64,000 nt of DNA from Argentina anserina (taxonomy: Eukaryota > Streptophyta > Magnoliopsida > Rosales > Rosaceae). Where the stretch lies: NCBI RefSeq assembly GCF_933775445.1, contig NC_065878.1, positions 518,001 through 582,000 of the forward strand. The letters run 5' to 3'. The position numbers and the translations under genes are program-made. This document shows positions 12,431-22,527 of this stretch, one piece after another; position 1 is the stretch's first letter; the number at the start of each line of letters is the position of its first letter. The notes beneath the pieces were generated by a model. That model was not told where the DNA came from and made no database searches. It saw nothing but the letters and a program-made list of their open reading frames with translations.

Positions 12431-13339
12431 TATGTATCAAGACCCGTGACTCCACTTCGCTCCCTCACCCATAACAGATCTGAACCCGATTCAACCACTA
12501 TGGAGTTACCTCCGCCACGCATTTCGGTGGTTGGCATGGCCTTGGGGCCATGGTGAAGCTGATAGAGACTCCGCCACAGCTAAAAGCTTTGAGACACCGC
12601 TGCTAGGTACACCGCCCTACTCGATCAAATTGGCGTTGCAAAGTTGCCACCGGACCACCGAGCATTGTTGCTTCCACTGCCTTTCTACCCTATACGAAAC
12701 CACGTTGTGACACCGCCTTTGTCCCTTTGAGTCTCCTTGATCCCAGAACCCAGGCAAGATGAAACAAGAGTTTGCCACCACCCCAGCCTCAGCGCTGTGA
12801 GCGAGCACTGCTAGAAGAGGAGCACCACCACCTAAACCACACCACGAGCGTTGCCCTGCGCAAGCACGCCACCGCCTTCACAAAACCCTAGGAGGGTTTT
12901 GGTTTCTGCTCCGAGAAGGACGGAGCTCTTTACAAAGCAGTCTCTTATTCTTTCATTTTAATTAAGTTCACAACAAAAATTAATATTTATATTATCAAAC
13001 AAAAAATAAGCAAAATATCCCCATTCCAGAATCCTCTCAGTAATAGCAAATAAGGTTATTGAATAACAAACACGTGCTTCATGATTTGCTCTATTATGAT
13101 TGATAAATAACTAAAATAAGGTATGGTGGTGGCAGACATAAAGATGGCATTAATCAAGTAGTGGAACCCAGGGAGGGAGACGATACTATGATGTGTGTAA
13201 AAACCCGTCACAATATAATGCAGAGGATAAGATAGAGAACCAATCTTTCACAAGGGAATCTTTAAGGATCATAAAAATAACTTACTTTAAATTTGTAACT
13301 TCAACCACATTTTTACAAGAGTAACCCGAATGTCAGGAT
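12431..13339. other. GC-rich unrecognised segment and flanking AT-rich DNA
   Basis: 12470-12950 is much richer in G+C than its surroundings and has CCGCCAC-type triplets on the plus strand; the minus strand contains GAAACCAAAACCCTCC close to the 12.95 kb end, reminiscent of 5' leaders of plant retroelements. No frame longer than 63 codons is open, and I assign no function. 12960-13339 holds nothing I can name. Confidence 0.35.
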
Positions 13340-13832
13340 TTTGTCGTAATAATATTTTGGACAAATTATAAAAATGTACCATCTCCAACTTATATTAGAA
13401 AAAATGTCACTATTTATGAACTAATTATAAAAAAATCATCACATTTAAGTGAAAATTAGAAAAACAAATCAACAAAATTAGAAAAAAGTCATTTAAAAAT
13501 ATTTTCTGGACTATTTTGACATTTCTTACTTTTTTTTTTCTTTTTCTAATTTCGGCCATAACTTTCCCGTCCGGCGATAGATTTTAACGAAATTGATACC
13601 GTTAGAAAGATCTCACTTCCCTCTTTCATTTGATATACTACCCATTCCGAATCGACCAACCGTACAACCATCACAAAGGGTTGCCGCCATCGATGGCGGT
13701 GCTCCAAGTAATTCTGGCGAATCGAAGCTCAAGGTTTCCTAATTCTAGCTATTCTCTTCATTTTGAGCATACTTATACCAATCTCATTTGAATTTTAACA
13801 AAATTTCGCATCTTTCCACATTTCCTCTCGGC

Positions 13833-14176
13833 ATGTGACACCTACTGTCACAACCACTGTCACACTACCTCTTACAATAACGGTCACACCTACTGTCACA
13901 ACCGCTATCACTCCCACTGTCACAGAAGGTGTCACACTATCTATTTGCACTAACTGTCACACCCACTCTCACAACCTCTGTCATACTACCTGTCACAACC
14001 CTAGTCACACTACCTATCACGTACTGTCATACCCTCTGTCACGCTACCTGTCACAACCTCGGTCACACTACCTATCACACTTGCTGTCACACCCTATGTC
14101 ACACTACCTATCACAACCCCTGTCACACTGCCTGTCACAACCCCTGTCACAATATCTATCACACTAACTGCCACAC
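13833..14176 (+). repeat. TGTCACA minisatellite, block 1
   Basis: About 25 copies of a degenerate 12-14 base unit of the form (C/T)TnTCACACTACC or TGTCACAACCnC in head-to-tail order. Two overlapping ORFs (13835-14167 and 13929-14189) are open only because the repeat lacks stop codons in those frames; they encode Thr/His/Cys repeats and are not believed to be genes. Confidence 0.85.
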
Positions 14177-14324
14177 CGTTTTTGTGTGACTATGTTGTGA
14201 AAAGAAAAGGAAAAAGAAGAAGAAGAAGATGATGATGATGAAGAAAATGACTAGAAATAACAAACTGTTGTGATCTTGAACTAATACATATTGACACTTT
14301 ATGTTGTAGTACAAACATCGCCAA

Positions 14325-14535
14325 TCAGACTGTCTGTCACACTACTTATCACACTAGCTATCACACTGCCTATCACATTATCTATCACAATACCTGTCAC
14401 ACTACCTATCACAGTAACTGTCACAACACAAAGTTAGTGTGACGGGTAAACTGATACTCACACTACCAACCACACTAACTTTGTGTTGTGACGGGTATTG
14501 TGATAGATACTATGATAGGTAGTGTGACATGTAAC
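14325..14535. repeat. TGTCACA minisatellite, block 2, with perfect 22 bp foldback
   Basis: Units of the same type resume at 14325 on the plus strand and then invert. Arm 14420-14441 and arm 14471-14492 are perfect reverse complements (22 bp) with a 29-base loop. Outside them CTATCACAGTA (left) and TATTGTGATAG (right) extend the pairing imperfectly, and the reversed units TGATAGGTAGTGTGAC follow to about 14530. RNA from either strand would form a long hairpin. Confidence 0.85.
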
Positions 14536-15245
14536 TTAACGGTAGTTTCTTGCGTGGCCATCCTTGACTATGCCCATAGCTTCCTCTTTGCTAGATTCCT
14601 TGTTCTTCAACCATTGAGCCTTAAAAAATGTCTTATTGGGCACCTAGAAAAATGATCTAGGCACCCATGTCAAACCCAGAATCACGTCGACGACGTTCTG
14701 CCATACCGCCACCAACGAAATGCTTGCCATCTTTGAGAAGAAGACCACCCAAATCGACTGGAGCGCAAGCCAGCGCATCTTCTGTAACGCAAGCCATCAA
14801 CGCCGGAAATCGGCTCACGCGCCGGCACTAAAATTCCCAAAAACCCAGCAATATTCTGTAACACAAATCAGCTTCAAACCTCTCCCCTTCCAACCTCCAC
14901 ATGTCCTCAATCTTAGCCCACAACCGTTCCAACGTCGACCTCCGCCGCTGCGTGGCCGGTGTGGCTCTTCTTGATCTTCATCGGAAAATCCAAGGAATAT
15001 GACGACGGCCGTCAAAGAGCAACGCCATTGAGTATCATATGGGCTTGTTCATCGGAGTCAAGGTCCGTCGGAAGGCCTCATTGATCAAGGAGAGACCGGA
15101 TGATCGACGGGATCGATGCTTTGAAATCAAAAAGTGGAGAAAAGGAAAGTTAACTATTCTGGGGAGAATTCTTGGGAGAGAGGGTGACAACGTTGTAGTT
15201 TTTACAAAAATTAGGAGTAACTGTTTAAGAAGTCTTATTACGTGA
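14536..15245. other. GC-rich segment without a supported gene
   Basis: Contains short ORFs on both strands (for example 15039-15245 plus, 68 codons; 14815-15015 minus, 66 codons), none with a recognisable domain. The minus strand near 14560-14620 reads WLKNKESSKEEAMGIVKDG, which looks protein-like, so a captured gene fragment is possible. Confidence 0.3.
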
Positions 15246-15448
15246 TTAAATTCTAATTTCTAAACCTTATTTGACTATTTTCTAATTTGATGTATGAAAT
15301 GTGACTTTTTTATAAGAAGCCCTAATTCTTTCTCATAATCATTAAGAATTGATTAAAATTTAAATCCAATTAACGTTGACGTGATTAGAACCTAAAATAT
15401 ATATAACCAAAAATTCATACGTATACACTAGTTGGGAAGGCCGAAACT

Positions 15449-15581
15449 CTATAAAAAGGCAATCAATTCTGTAACATCATTATTTAGCTTTTCCATTAGC
15501 ATTTCCCATGCTTATTTATCCCTTTTAATCGAAGCAGTTTCCGAGTGATTTCCTTTTGGTTCCGGTTCAGCTGCTTATCAG
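15449..15581 (+). promoter_or_regulatory. possible promoter with TATA box and non-coding first exon
   Basis: CTATAAAAAG (15449-15458) is a good plant TATA box. It is followed by a pyrimidine-rich leader without ATG until the CATGC at about 15510, and by a consensus 5' splice site CAG/GTAATA at 15579-15584. Directly downstream (from about 15700) are retrotransposon fragments, so if it is a real promoter its gene has been cut off or its first intron has been invaded. It could also be an LTR promoter of an unrecognised element. Confidence 0.3.
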
Positions 15582-15694
15582 GTAATATATATCTATCTAC
15601 TTAACTATATTTGAATGTATGCGTGTTAATTACTGAGGGATATGCTCATTTGATTCTTTTTTATGACAAAAGGAAATTTTTGTAGAAAAGTAGC

Positions 15695-16020
15695 CCAACG
15701 TACATGCATCTTGCTCACACTCTTTTGGCTATTAATGTACTTCAAGGCATGATGGTCGGTGTAAAGAACAAATTCACGTTGCACCAAATAATGCTCCCAT
15801 TGTTTTAAGTCTCAAACTACGACATAAAACTCTTGAACATAAGTACTCCATCTTTGTCGAGCTTCGTTTAGCTTCTCACTAAAATAAGCAATTGGCTTCC
15901 GTTCTAGCGATAAAACAACGCCAACTCCCACACCACAAGCATCACATTCTACCTCAAAAACTTTGTCAAAGTTTGGTAAAGCTAGTAGTGGAGCTGTGCA
16001 CAATTTGATATGACCCAAAT
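15695..16020 (-). pseudogene. Ty3/gypsy RNase H fragment
   Basis: On the minus strand the sequence reads LALPNFDKVFEVECDACGVG, PIAYFSEKLNEARQRWSTY and, after a stop, [20 protein letters not shown]. These are the first, second and third motif regions of a gypsy RNase H. The ORF continues upstream (to 16168) only because it runs through LTR sequence of the opposite orientation, so the junction near 16020 is a breakpoint between two elements. Dead fragment. Confidence 0.8.
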
Positions 16021-16021
16021 C

Positions 16022-17007
16022 TTTTATTGTTTTATCTTTTTCTCGGAACGAGAGTCGTATTAAGTGTGACGACTCTAAAAGTTGACTTTTAATGCGTAAG
16101 ATTTTCGGGAAAACTTCCTTCACGAAAGTTGTAGGGCCCGTCAATACGAATTCGTAGACATGCGGCACGCCTAAATCAGAGTCTGTATGAAAACGTTACG
16201 AATCAAGAAGTGTGTTGGGTATTTTGGAAATTAGTATAAATAGGGGGTGAAAATCAGAAAATGGGAAAAATTCGAAAAAGTCCGTATCGCGCCACTGTTC
16301 ATCTCCGAAAATCCAGTTTTCTTCTCCGGCAGCGATCTCCATCGTCCGGCCACGGATTGGGACGCCACCGGTCCCGTTAGCTTCATCTCGTCGTTCTTCG
16401 GCAATCTACATCAGAGTTGCACCGCGTCGACCGTCGTGTGAGGAGCATCAAGGGCCGGAAGTTTATGCAGATTTTTCCGTCACTGTGCTATCTTTTCCGA
16501 CGACTCTGGAGCTCGGGGCCGCTGCAAGTTGATGTGATCCTCCCTTCTCGCCGTGATTCGACCGGAGTTGGACGCCGATTCGAGCTGCATCACGAAATCG
16601 AATTCGGTGCACTATTCTGATCTTCCCCTATACTTTCCGGACACTTCCCGGCCGATCAGGGCTTCGATGTCATCGTGAAAAATGTTTGTTTTCTGATGAT
16701 CTATAAATTTCATGTTAGGGTCGAGTTGATTTGGAAAGGTTGGAGAGTGGTGGCACGTGTTGCCCTTTTAGGAACAATGAGTCACTCCATCATGTAGTAT
16801 ACGTCGCCCACGTGCCACCACTGTGGCGGCGCGTGTTGCCCTTTTAAGAGCAGGGAGTCACTCCATAATGTAGTATACGTCGATACGAACTTATCAATAT
16901 CTTAACTGTTAAATTTGGTTATCGTATGAGGTCGTGAATCTAGATTATCGTTGGTAGAGATAATGTGTTATTGACGTAAGCTTCGGTTCAGTTGATGTTG
17001 ATGTTGC
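16022..17007 (+). repeat. Ty3/gypsy LTR fragment (Tekay/Del-like), plus strand
   Basis: Begins in U3 (CTCGGAACGAGAGTCG), has a TATA box AGTATAAATAGGGG at about 16233-16246, and a GC-rich leader to about 16650. Related to the minus-strand LTR at 10590-12430. Truncated on the left by the RNase H fragment and on the right by the ~2.3 kb LTR that starts near 17008. Short ORFs at 16247-16620 are in the leader. Confidence 0.5.
16746..16882. repeat. 55 bp direct repeat (period 76) overlapping a 14 bp inverted repeat
   Basis: 16752-16806 is repeated at 16828-16882 with about six differences; both contain GTGTTGCCCTTTTA and TGTAGTATACGTCG. In addition AGTGGTGGCACGTG (16746-16759) pairs with CACGTGCCACCACT (16809-16822). 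Each arm contains the G-box core CACGTG. This lies in the leader/U5 part of the LTR fragment. Confidence 0.8.
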
Positions 17008-19344
17008 TCTCACGCCCCTAATTCGAGACCACTATTATATAGAAATATGGTTCCCGAATTAGAGGTGTGACCTTAAAACCAATAAATGTTTCTCAATAAA
17101 ACTGATAGAAATATATGTATGAATAATACTTTTATTAAGAAACATAATCAGAGTTATTTTACAATACAACAGATTTAGAAAATACTGAAATTTAGCGAAG
17201 ATATATGAGTCTCGCATTTATTGTCTTGAAATAATAATTGTAGAAAACCATCATTTTATTTAGTAGATTCATCACATTCCCCAAGTATCTACTCATTACC
17301 TGAAAATAAGATTGTGTAGCATCATGAGTAACACATGTCCAGTAAGTACATAATACATTCTTATAATAATTTGGCTAATGAGAAATTCAAATATGAATAA
17401 CCAAGTAAAATGTACCAAGAACCAGATGTATTTGGTCACACGAATTCTTACTTATGCATATAGATATACATATCAGCATCAATATATTCAATAAATTGTG
17501 TGAATTTTCAAGAAAACTGGTAATTAATCACAAAGTCACTTCTTAGGATTCACGTTTACCCAAAACACGGATAAACATCAGCATACCGAGGCCAACACCA
17601 AAGTATGTATACTCAAGGTCAATTCTCCTATAAGTATAATAATGCACTATCTGTAGGGACTAGGGTCCCATGCTAACTCACAAAGCACAAAACAATTTTA
17701 CCAGCAATTCACTTAAACATGGGGTAGTACTAATCACCCGGCTTCCCACCTCTAACTCAATAACGTCAATAGAATATCACAAAGTTTAGTAATTAAGACA
17801 ATATTTAAATACTAAAAAAGATATATATAATCTTACACCAAGATATAAATACTTATCAATAACTCAATGTATGCATAAAATAAACAAGTTAATAAACTTC
17901 AAAGTAAATGTGGAAATAAAGTAAATATACTTTAAATTAAAAGTAATTAGATAATATTAGTTAGTAGTCAAATGATTAGTAGTCATTTCTCCCATAATAA
18001 GGAAAGTCTTTGTCCAAAGTAGCAATTGTCATTCAAATAATAGTGTCAAAATCCGTCAACTTCCCGTATCGATAATTCAATTAATAAACATCCAAATTAG
18101 GCAAGTGAGGAGTCTATATTCAAGGAATTTTCGTAATGAATCTAATATGATAAGTCATATAGTCCAGTTCAAAGTCATTGAGTCCAAAAAGTTCAAACAC
18201 AGTAGCTGTGCAAAAACCGATCATCAAGTTATCATCTTAGATGTCTACATATTCTACTTGTAACAAACATTTTATCATTTCTTCTGAAACTTTCCAGATT
18301 TAAAGTAGATATCTTATACTTTAATTTGATATAAAGTTTGTGGAAAATAGTTAAGAAATGAGTGAGATATGAGTTTTTAAAATTGTGAGTGCTACAAAAG
18401 ATTTTCAGTTAGTTTATTAACTCTAACTTTGATTAGCCATAACTTCTTCATTTCTAAACATTTTTGACTGATTCAAAAGACTAAATTGAAGGATTTTTCA
18501 TGAGTAATTTAATGATATTGTTACCTTAGACAAAATTAGATGTTATAAAATACGAATATATAACTCTTACCAAAACATGGTAATTTACATTTTATCCTTA
18601 GCTATGCACTTTGATAAATCTTAAAAGCTAAAAGATTAAAAGGATGTATGATGTACTTACCTTGATGTTTCAGGGGTGAAATGAAGGTTTTGAATTGGAT
18701 TCAAAGTTGGATTACTTTAGTAAAGAAGAAACTTTTTTAAGAGAGAAAGAGTGAAAGCTAGAATTTTAGTTTGAGAAACATTTGATGGTTGAGTTTTCTA
18801 TCAACTAAGGGAACTCTAGACTTACATGATTTCTGATTTTGAAGTGTGAAGAAAACTTGAGGCAGCTCACAACTATAAATAGGCCAAGAAGGAATACAAA
18901 ACTTCAAAGAAAAAAAACTAGTGTGATATGGTAAAACATAAAAATAAATCAGCTAGGTTAAAAAAATATTGGCATAAGGATTATATATATATATAACAAA
19001 CACATTTATATGTGTTATTCTAAAAAGTAAAGGAATTTAGTATATTCATTTCATAAGGTTTTCAATATATTTGCACTATCTAATATTAATATAATGCATA
19101 AAAGATAATACTATTAGTATTAGTCTTAAACTCGATTACAAAGTATCAAGTATATGCAAGAATATGAGCTAACGTATTCAAGTCATGGTCTAATACTTAC
19201 AAAGAGAAATTTTCTATCTTTGAAAGTATGTACCTTAGCACCATTGGTTTCTAAAGAGAAATATTAGAAGAAAATTTGAATTAATTCTAAGTTAATATAA
19301 CCTTAGAGTACTAAATAGTAAATACTAAATTTCGGGGTATTACA
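17008..19344 (-). repeat. 3' LTR of a minus-strand Ty3/gypsy element, about 2.3 kb
   Basis: In minus orientation the LTR starts TGTAATACCCCGAAAT at 19344, directly after the polyprotein end and a polypurine-like AAGGTGGGTAGAC. A TATA box is at 18873-18883 (about 460 bases into the LTR). It ends near 17008 after a 15 bp near-palindrome (CACGCCCCTAATTC / GAATTAGAGGTGTG around 17011-17073), a hallmark of plant Ty3 LTR ends. The downstream limit is less sure than the start. No other gene in it. Confidence 0.6.
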
Positions 19345-19379
19345 GTCTACCCACCTTAAAAGAAAATTCGTTCTCAAAT

Positions 19380-20080
19380 TTTACGTACTTTGTTCCATTT
19401 GTTCTATGAACAAATGCGGGTGTTTCTTTCTCATTTATGATTCTAACTCCCATGAAGCCTCGTTTTCATCATGTTGATTCAATTGTATCTTCACCATTGG
19501 AATTTCCTTAGCACTGAGTTTTCTTACTTCCTTGCCTAATATGCGAACATGTGCTTCGTCATATGTGACATCCTCCGTGAGTTCTATGGTACTATTGCCT
19601 ATGACATGGGAATTTTCTGGCTTATATTCCTATAACATAGATACATGGAAAACGTTATGCACGTAGGAAAAATGTTATGGTAGATCTAGTCGATAGGCTA
19701 AATCACCAACTCTTTTTATAATTTGGAAAGGTCCAATAAACCGCAGTGACAACTTGGCAATCTTTTTTTCCAAAACGGACAATGCCTTGTATGGGTGAGA
19801 CTTTCAACAAGACACGATCTTCGACATGAAAATCTACATTCCTCCTATGTCGATCGACATAGGTCTTTTGTCGACTATGTGCAGCTTTCAAGCCTTCCTT
19901 AATTTAGCAACGACCTCCGCAAATGCTTAACTACATCAGGTCTGGGAAGAACGGCTTCGCATACTTCAGCCCAACATATTAGCGTACGGCATGGTCTCCC
20001 ATACATAGTGTTATTAGTAAATGACATTTTGAAGGGGAAATGGAATGACTCCCTAAAGTCATCGGTCTTCATTCAGTTCA
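19380..20080 (-). pseudogene. Ty3/gypsy integrase C-terminus and chromodomain-like tail
   Basis: On the minus strand, from about 20050: YGRPCRTLICWAEVCEAVLP (end of the integrase core), KAAHSRQKTYVDRHRRNVDF and VLLKVSPIQGIVRFGKK (linker and GPY/F-like region, 19703-19891), then HNVFHVSML, TIELTEDVTYDEAHVRILGKE, and VKIQLNQHDENEASWELES (degenerate chromodomain-like tail). This arrangement is typical of chromovirus elements of the Tekay/Del group. Several frameshifts and stops. It runs directly into the LTR at 19344. Confidence 0.75.
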
Positions 20081-20117
20081 TTGCCAGTAATACCAAACCC
20101 TACATTTTGCTTGAAGG

Positions 20118-22250
20118 CTAGGAATCAATGGTCTGGTATATATCCATATTGATATTCAATAACAACTTAAACCCTAGAACAAGCTTTAAATAGGAACTAC
20201 TGTCAATTTCTGGCTCACATTCTTCAACTGGTTCCCTCTCTACCGGTTCATTAACTTGTAAATCTGGCAACTCCGGCTGATCTATCTCCTCTTGTATAAT
20301 CTCGAATGTCATAATTGCTTGTCCCCGTCTATAGTCATGACCTGGTTGATATTGTTTGTCACAAAAAAAAACATTGCTGCCTTGCACGATGCTCTTGGAA
20401 TTCAGCTTGAATTAACCATTTCACTAGTGGTTGAGGTTCTGGTACTCGTGGTGGCTGCACCTCCCCCCCTTCCCCCATTGTTAAACACCGCCAACCCCCG
20501 GTTGTGCCCAGTAAGTAATAGGCGTGGTGGTACTAGCCTGGTAACCACCGCGCGCTCCGCCGCGAAGTTGGGCCTCTTAAGACTCATATATGTGCGCCAA
20601 ATCACAAGCGGCATACAATGTAACCAGCCGTTGAGCCCGCACATGAGCGCGTATTCCCTCTCGTAGAACCCCCAAGAAAAACGAGAGCAACGCATGAGGT
20701 TGGAACCCAGGAGCACGATGCGAAAGCCGCATAAACTGGTCAATATAATTATAAACAGATCCAGTTTGTGAAAGATGACCCAAAGCACCTTGATATTCAA
20801 TGAGGGTGTGCTCACTGAACTCACGCATGAGTGAATCGACCAGACCATGCCAAGTAGCCGGAAAATCATGCCGGAACATGAACCAATGATCGGCAGCCCG
20901 CTCTGTGAGGTACATAGCCGCTATGGCGACGATTCTGAGGGACTTGGTAAAAATTGAAGTATTGCTTAGATTTGTTGAGCCACTCAACTAGATCATCCCC
21001 CCCCTCCAAAAGTTCCAAACTCTAACTTCATCTACCTCATCGATGGCAAGGTAGGATCTGCTTGAGGTGGAGGAAGGTTAAGTGGGTATTGGTGGCCGTA
21101 GTGAGGAGGTGGTGGGGGAGGTAGTTGCAACGGAGGTGGCATCTGGGTCTCCGTGGGAGGAGGAATTTGAGTGGGTGGAACCGGACTCAAGAATTGTGGG
21201 GCTAGAGTGGTCGAAGTCCCAGCGACGTTGTAGTATGATTTATAAGGGTAAAAAATTGGGTGTGAAGGAAGCATAGGGACTGGTCCATAAGACTGGTTAA
21301 AAGGATGAGCTCCAAAACTGGTGTGTTGATAAAAATGAGGTTCTAGTTAGGTAAACGAGAGTGATTGTGACCAAAGCTGGACTCCCCTTTCTCACTCACA
21401 CGAGGCTGAGTCGAAGCACCCCCAAGGCATTACCAAGAGTAGGAATGTTGGTGGAGTCTGAAGAAGTGGTCACCGGTTTAGGGTTCGAGTTGTCTGCGTC
21501 ACTGAGCCCCAGTATAACCTCATGGTCCCTGAGACGTTGAGCGTGGTATGGGTTCATAAGAGCCAAAGCCGCAACGTTTCCATGCGTAAAGAAGGGGTTA
21601 ACTGATCTCGACAGTGGTGTAGATGGGGACGAGGGTGGGCGCAGGGACCACAAGAAAAGGCCATTGGCATCTGTTGGAGCAGATTGCTGAACACGCAAAG
21701 AACTAAATCCCTCATTGATTTCAGCGCAGAGAGATGCTAGATTCGTGCTATGCTGGACCAGAGAATCGCTGAGCGCCGCGATCTTAGTAGAGCTCTCCTC
21801 CATGTGTTTGGTGGCCAGCTCTCGCTGCACTTGAAATTCGAATTCCACATCGGAGAGTTCACAGACGGTTGTCTAAAAACTACCGCTCGGCGGTTGCCGT
21901 GGTTTTCCCATTGAGGTTCCCCAATCTAAGGGCTATGATGCCACTTATTAGGGTTCTTGCCCTATTTGTGTATCAAAGAGAAAATAGATAAGTTTTTACG
22001 AGCAAGGAAACTAACATTATATTGATATTCGATAACGGCTGAAGCCCTAGAACAAGCTTTAAATAGGAACTACTGGTAATGAACACCAGATACGTGTCAT
22101 CCAACTGCTCAGGAAATAGAAACCCTATTACAAATTAGATTTAAATAAAAGGCCCAATAGAAGAGCATGCAACTCATGCAGCCCAATCATGGATCAAGCT
22201 AGCCCATCACAGGTTGACTCACAACACAGCTGCGTGCACACTAGTGATAA
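20118..22250 (-). mobile_element. short gag-only Ty3/gypsy element (LARD/TRIM-like), minus strand
   Basis: In minus orientation: LTR-like region with TATA (CTATTTAAAGC) ending near 21944, a primer-binding site TGGCATCATAGCC (plus 21931-21943) close to the initiator-Met tRNA complement, a gag region (21850-20210), then a second partial copy of the LTR (20148-20205 matches 22018-22077 in the same orientation at about 90%). There is no protease, RT or integrase between the two LTR pieces. The upper limit of the LTR (about 22250) is not exact. Confidence 0.55.
20205..21850 (-). pseudogene. Ty3/gypsy-like gag remnant
   Basis: The N-terminal part (21848-21396) has a coiled-coil-like start (ELATKHMEESSTKIAALSDS). 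A proline-rich segment (21274-21032) follows in another frame. The conserved Retrotrans_gag core is at 20987-20577: AAMYLTERAADHWFMFRHDF, HGLVDSLMREFSE, LSQTGSVYNYIDQFMRLSHR and FFLGVLREGIRAHVRAQ. A degenerate zinc-knuckle-like CDKQYQPGHDY lies at 20387-20300 and lacks the first Cys. At least three frame changes. The last frame runs into the partial LTR copy. Confidence 0.7.
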
Positions 22251-22286
22251 ATTGAGTATTGCATTATTTCCAGACAAGTAGGTACA

Positions 22287-22307
22287 TACATAATTTAGAT
22301 ACGAATC
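22287..22307. repeat. target-site duplication of the LINE, 3' side
   Basis: 21 bases ending TTTAGATACGAATC match 29075-29095 with one mismatch. They lie immediately next to the A-rich tail of the LINE. Confidence 0.85.
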
Positions 22308-22527
22308 TTTTTGTCAAAGTGAAACTTCAATAAACCAGGGCAAAGCCCAAAAAAAAAAGGAGAACAACACAGAGAACACAAACAAGAAGAAAGAAACACA
22401 AGATCACAGCAAACAACACAACTACCAAACTAAAGCAATAAAGCAGACAACAAGACATTAGGGCGGTCCTGGTAAACCATCGTTCCTCAACACCCGACAG
22501 AGGGAAGTTGGGGGTGTCTCCACCTAT

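Larger units (their letters stand above)
13340..15335. mobile_element. candidate MULE-like element with degenerate long terminal inverted repeats
   Basis: 13370-13500 and the reverse complement of 15235-15330 share, in order, TTATAAAAAA, TCACATTT, AAATTAGAAAA and AGTCA blocks, suggesting degenerate terminal inverted repeats about 2 kb apart. Inside are a 5' GC-rich piece, the TGTCACA minisatellite, a foldback and another GC-rich piece (14690-15230), a layout seen in Pack-MULE-like elements. No transposase and no 9 bp TSD were found, so this stays a candidate. Confidence 0.25.

Noticed and set aside
13833..14176. CRISPR-like array of short repeats
   Set aside because: Repeats are degenerate 12-14 base units without unique spacers, in a plant genome. 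It is a minisatellite.
13835..14189. Two overlapping ORFs rich in Thr, His and Cys
   Set aside because: They are translations of the TGTCACA minisatellite, which is free of stops in these frames. No start context or conserved domain.
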